Positions 63,949-64,000 of a stretch of DNA of 64,000 nt are shown one piece after another. Under the pieces are notes generated by a model. That model did not search any database. It was not told the DNA's origin and saw nothing but the letters and a program-made list of their open reading frames with translations. A program made the position numbers and the translations under genes. Numbering within the stretch: position 1 is the first letter of the stretch; each line of letters opens with the position of its first letter. The DNA lies in assembly GCF_024055725.1 (NCBI RefSeq), contig NZ_JAMXMX010000006.1, positions 300,688-364,687 on the forward strand, read 5' to 3'. This stretch comes from Actinoallomurus spadix (lineage in GTDB: Bacteria > Actinomycetota > Actinomycetes > Streptosporangiales > Streptosporangiaceae).

Positions 63949-64000
63949 AGACGTCGTCTCATTTGGTGAGTCGGCGGTAGCAGATGAGGGCCGCGGCGAT
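63949..64000 (-). mobile_element. End of an IS5-like insertion sequence (partial)
   Basis: The minus strand encodes IAAALICYRRLTK and a TGA at 63959-63961, the typical C-terminus of IS5-family transposases in actinomycetes. AGACGTCGTCT at 63950-63960 may be part of the terminal inverted repeat. The element runs off the right edge of the window and interrupts the LysR gene. Confidence 0.65.
63959..64000 (-). CDS. Transposase C-terminus (partial, runs off the edge)
   Basis: Only the last 13 codons are present (IAAALICYRRLTK). The ALICYRRLTK ending is characteristic of DDE transposases of the IS5 group. The catalytic residues lie outside the window. Confidence 0.6.
   Translation of the reverse strand: MAAALICYRRLTK

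Overview
This 64 kb window is very GC-rich actinobacterial chromosome, most likely from the Streptosporangiales/Thermomonosporaceae (Actinomadura-like). Supporting signs are the frequent GTG starts, a proteasome-activator (Bpa) gene, a DUF574-type methyltransferase, SigE-family and membrane-tethered ECF sigma factors, a chaplin-like surface protein and AfsR/LuxR-type NB-ARC regulators. The genus is inferred from gene style; no marker gene was compared.

Positions 1-20232 are mostly core genome: an anti-sigma antagonist, a membrane glycosylation group (GT2, MptB-like and GT87-like mannosyltransferases around an alkaline-phosphatase-like membrane protein), pheA, a HisN-like phosphatase, serS with a HAD hydrolase, bpa with a quinone oxidoreductase, a proline-rich MinD/ParA-like ATPase, tRNA-Ser(TGA), a MOSC protein, an M15 lipoprotein and a MarR/pirin pair sharing two operators. 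Positions 20233-23022 are a small gene graveyard: a voltage-gated sodium-channel remnant, a TetR tail and an AraC tail. They surround an AAA ATPase that has a perfect actinobacterial LexA box upstream. Positions 23000-44500 carry a flavin monooxygenase, a MauE/double-psi-barrel pair joined by a duplicated 69-nt leader, a SigE-type sigma factor, an acyl-CoA synthetase, tRNA-Ser(GCT), a MarR/epoxide-hydrolase pair, a phospholipase-D-like protein, adenosine deaminase, a chaplin-like Cys-rich surface protein, an NlpC/P60 hydrolase, the cyanophycin genes cphB-cphA, a cyclase-like protein and an ECF sigma factor fused to a membrane and extracellular domain.

The clearest accessory region is a 5.76 kb island (44885-50642) in the 3' half of tRNA-Arg(ACG). 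It is bounded by a perfect 43-bp direct repeat. It holds a two-gene unit, a two-TM protein overlapping an NB-ARC/TPR STAND ATPase by ATGA, with the two proteins sharing a VYQ...GDQ motif. It also holds a decayed tyrosine integrase, a decayed Mrr-like nuclease, a broken hypothetical gene and a SLATT/DUF4231 membrane protein. This looks like a conflict (anti-phage) island, and the two-gene unit is the best candidate for an undescribed system.

Positions 50700-64000 contain a MacB/FtsX-type ABC exporter, an acidic tetrapeptide-repeat protein with a small zinc-binding tail, a degraded stretch, an RsbW-like kinase, an NB-ARC LuxR regulator, an NmrA/SnoaL pair divergent from an XRE regulator, an aldo-keto reductase, and a LysR gene cut off by an insertion sequence whose transposase end lies at the window edge.
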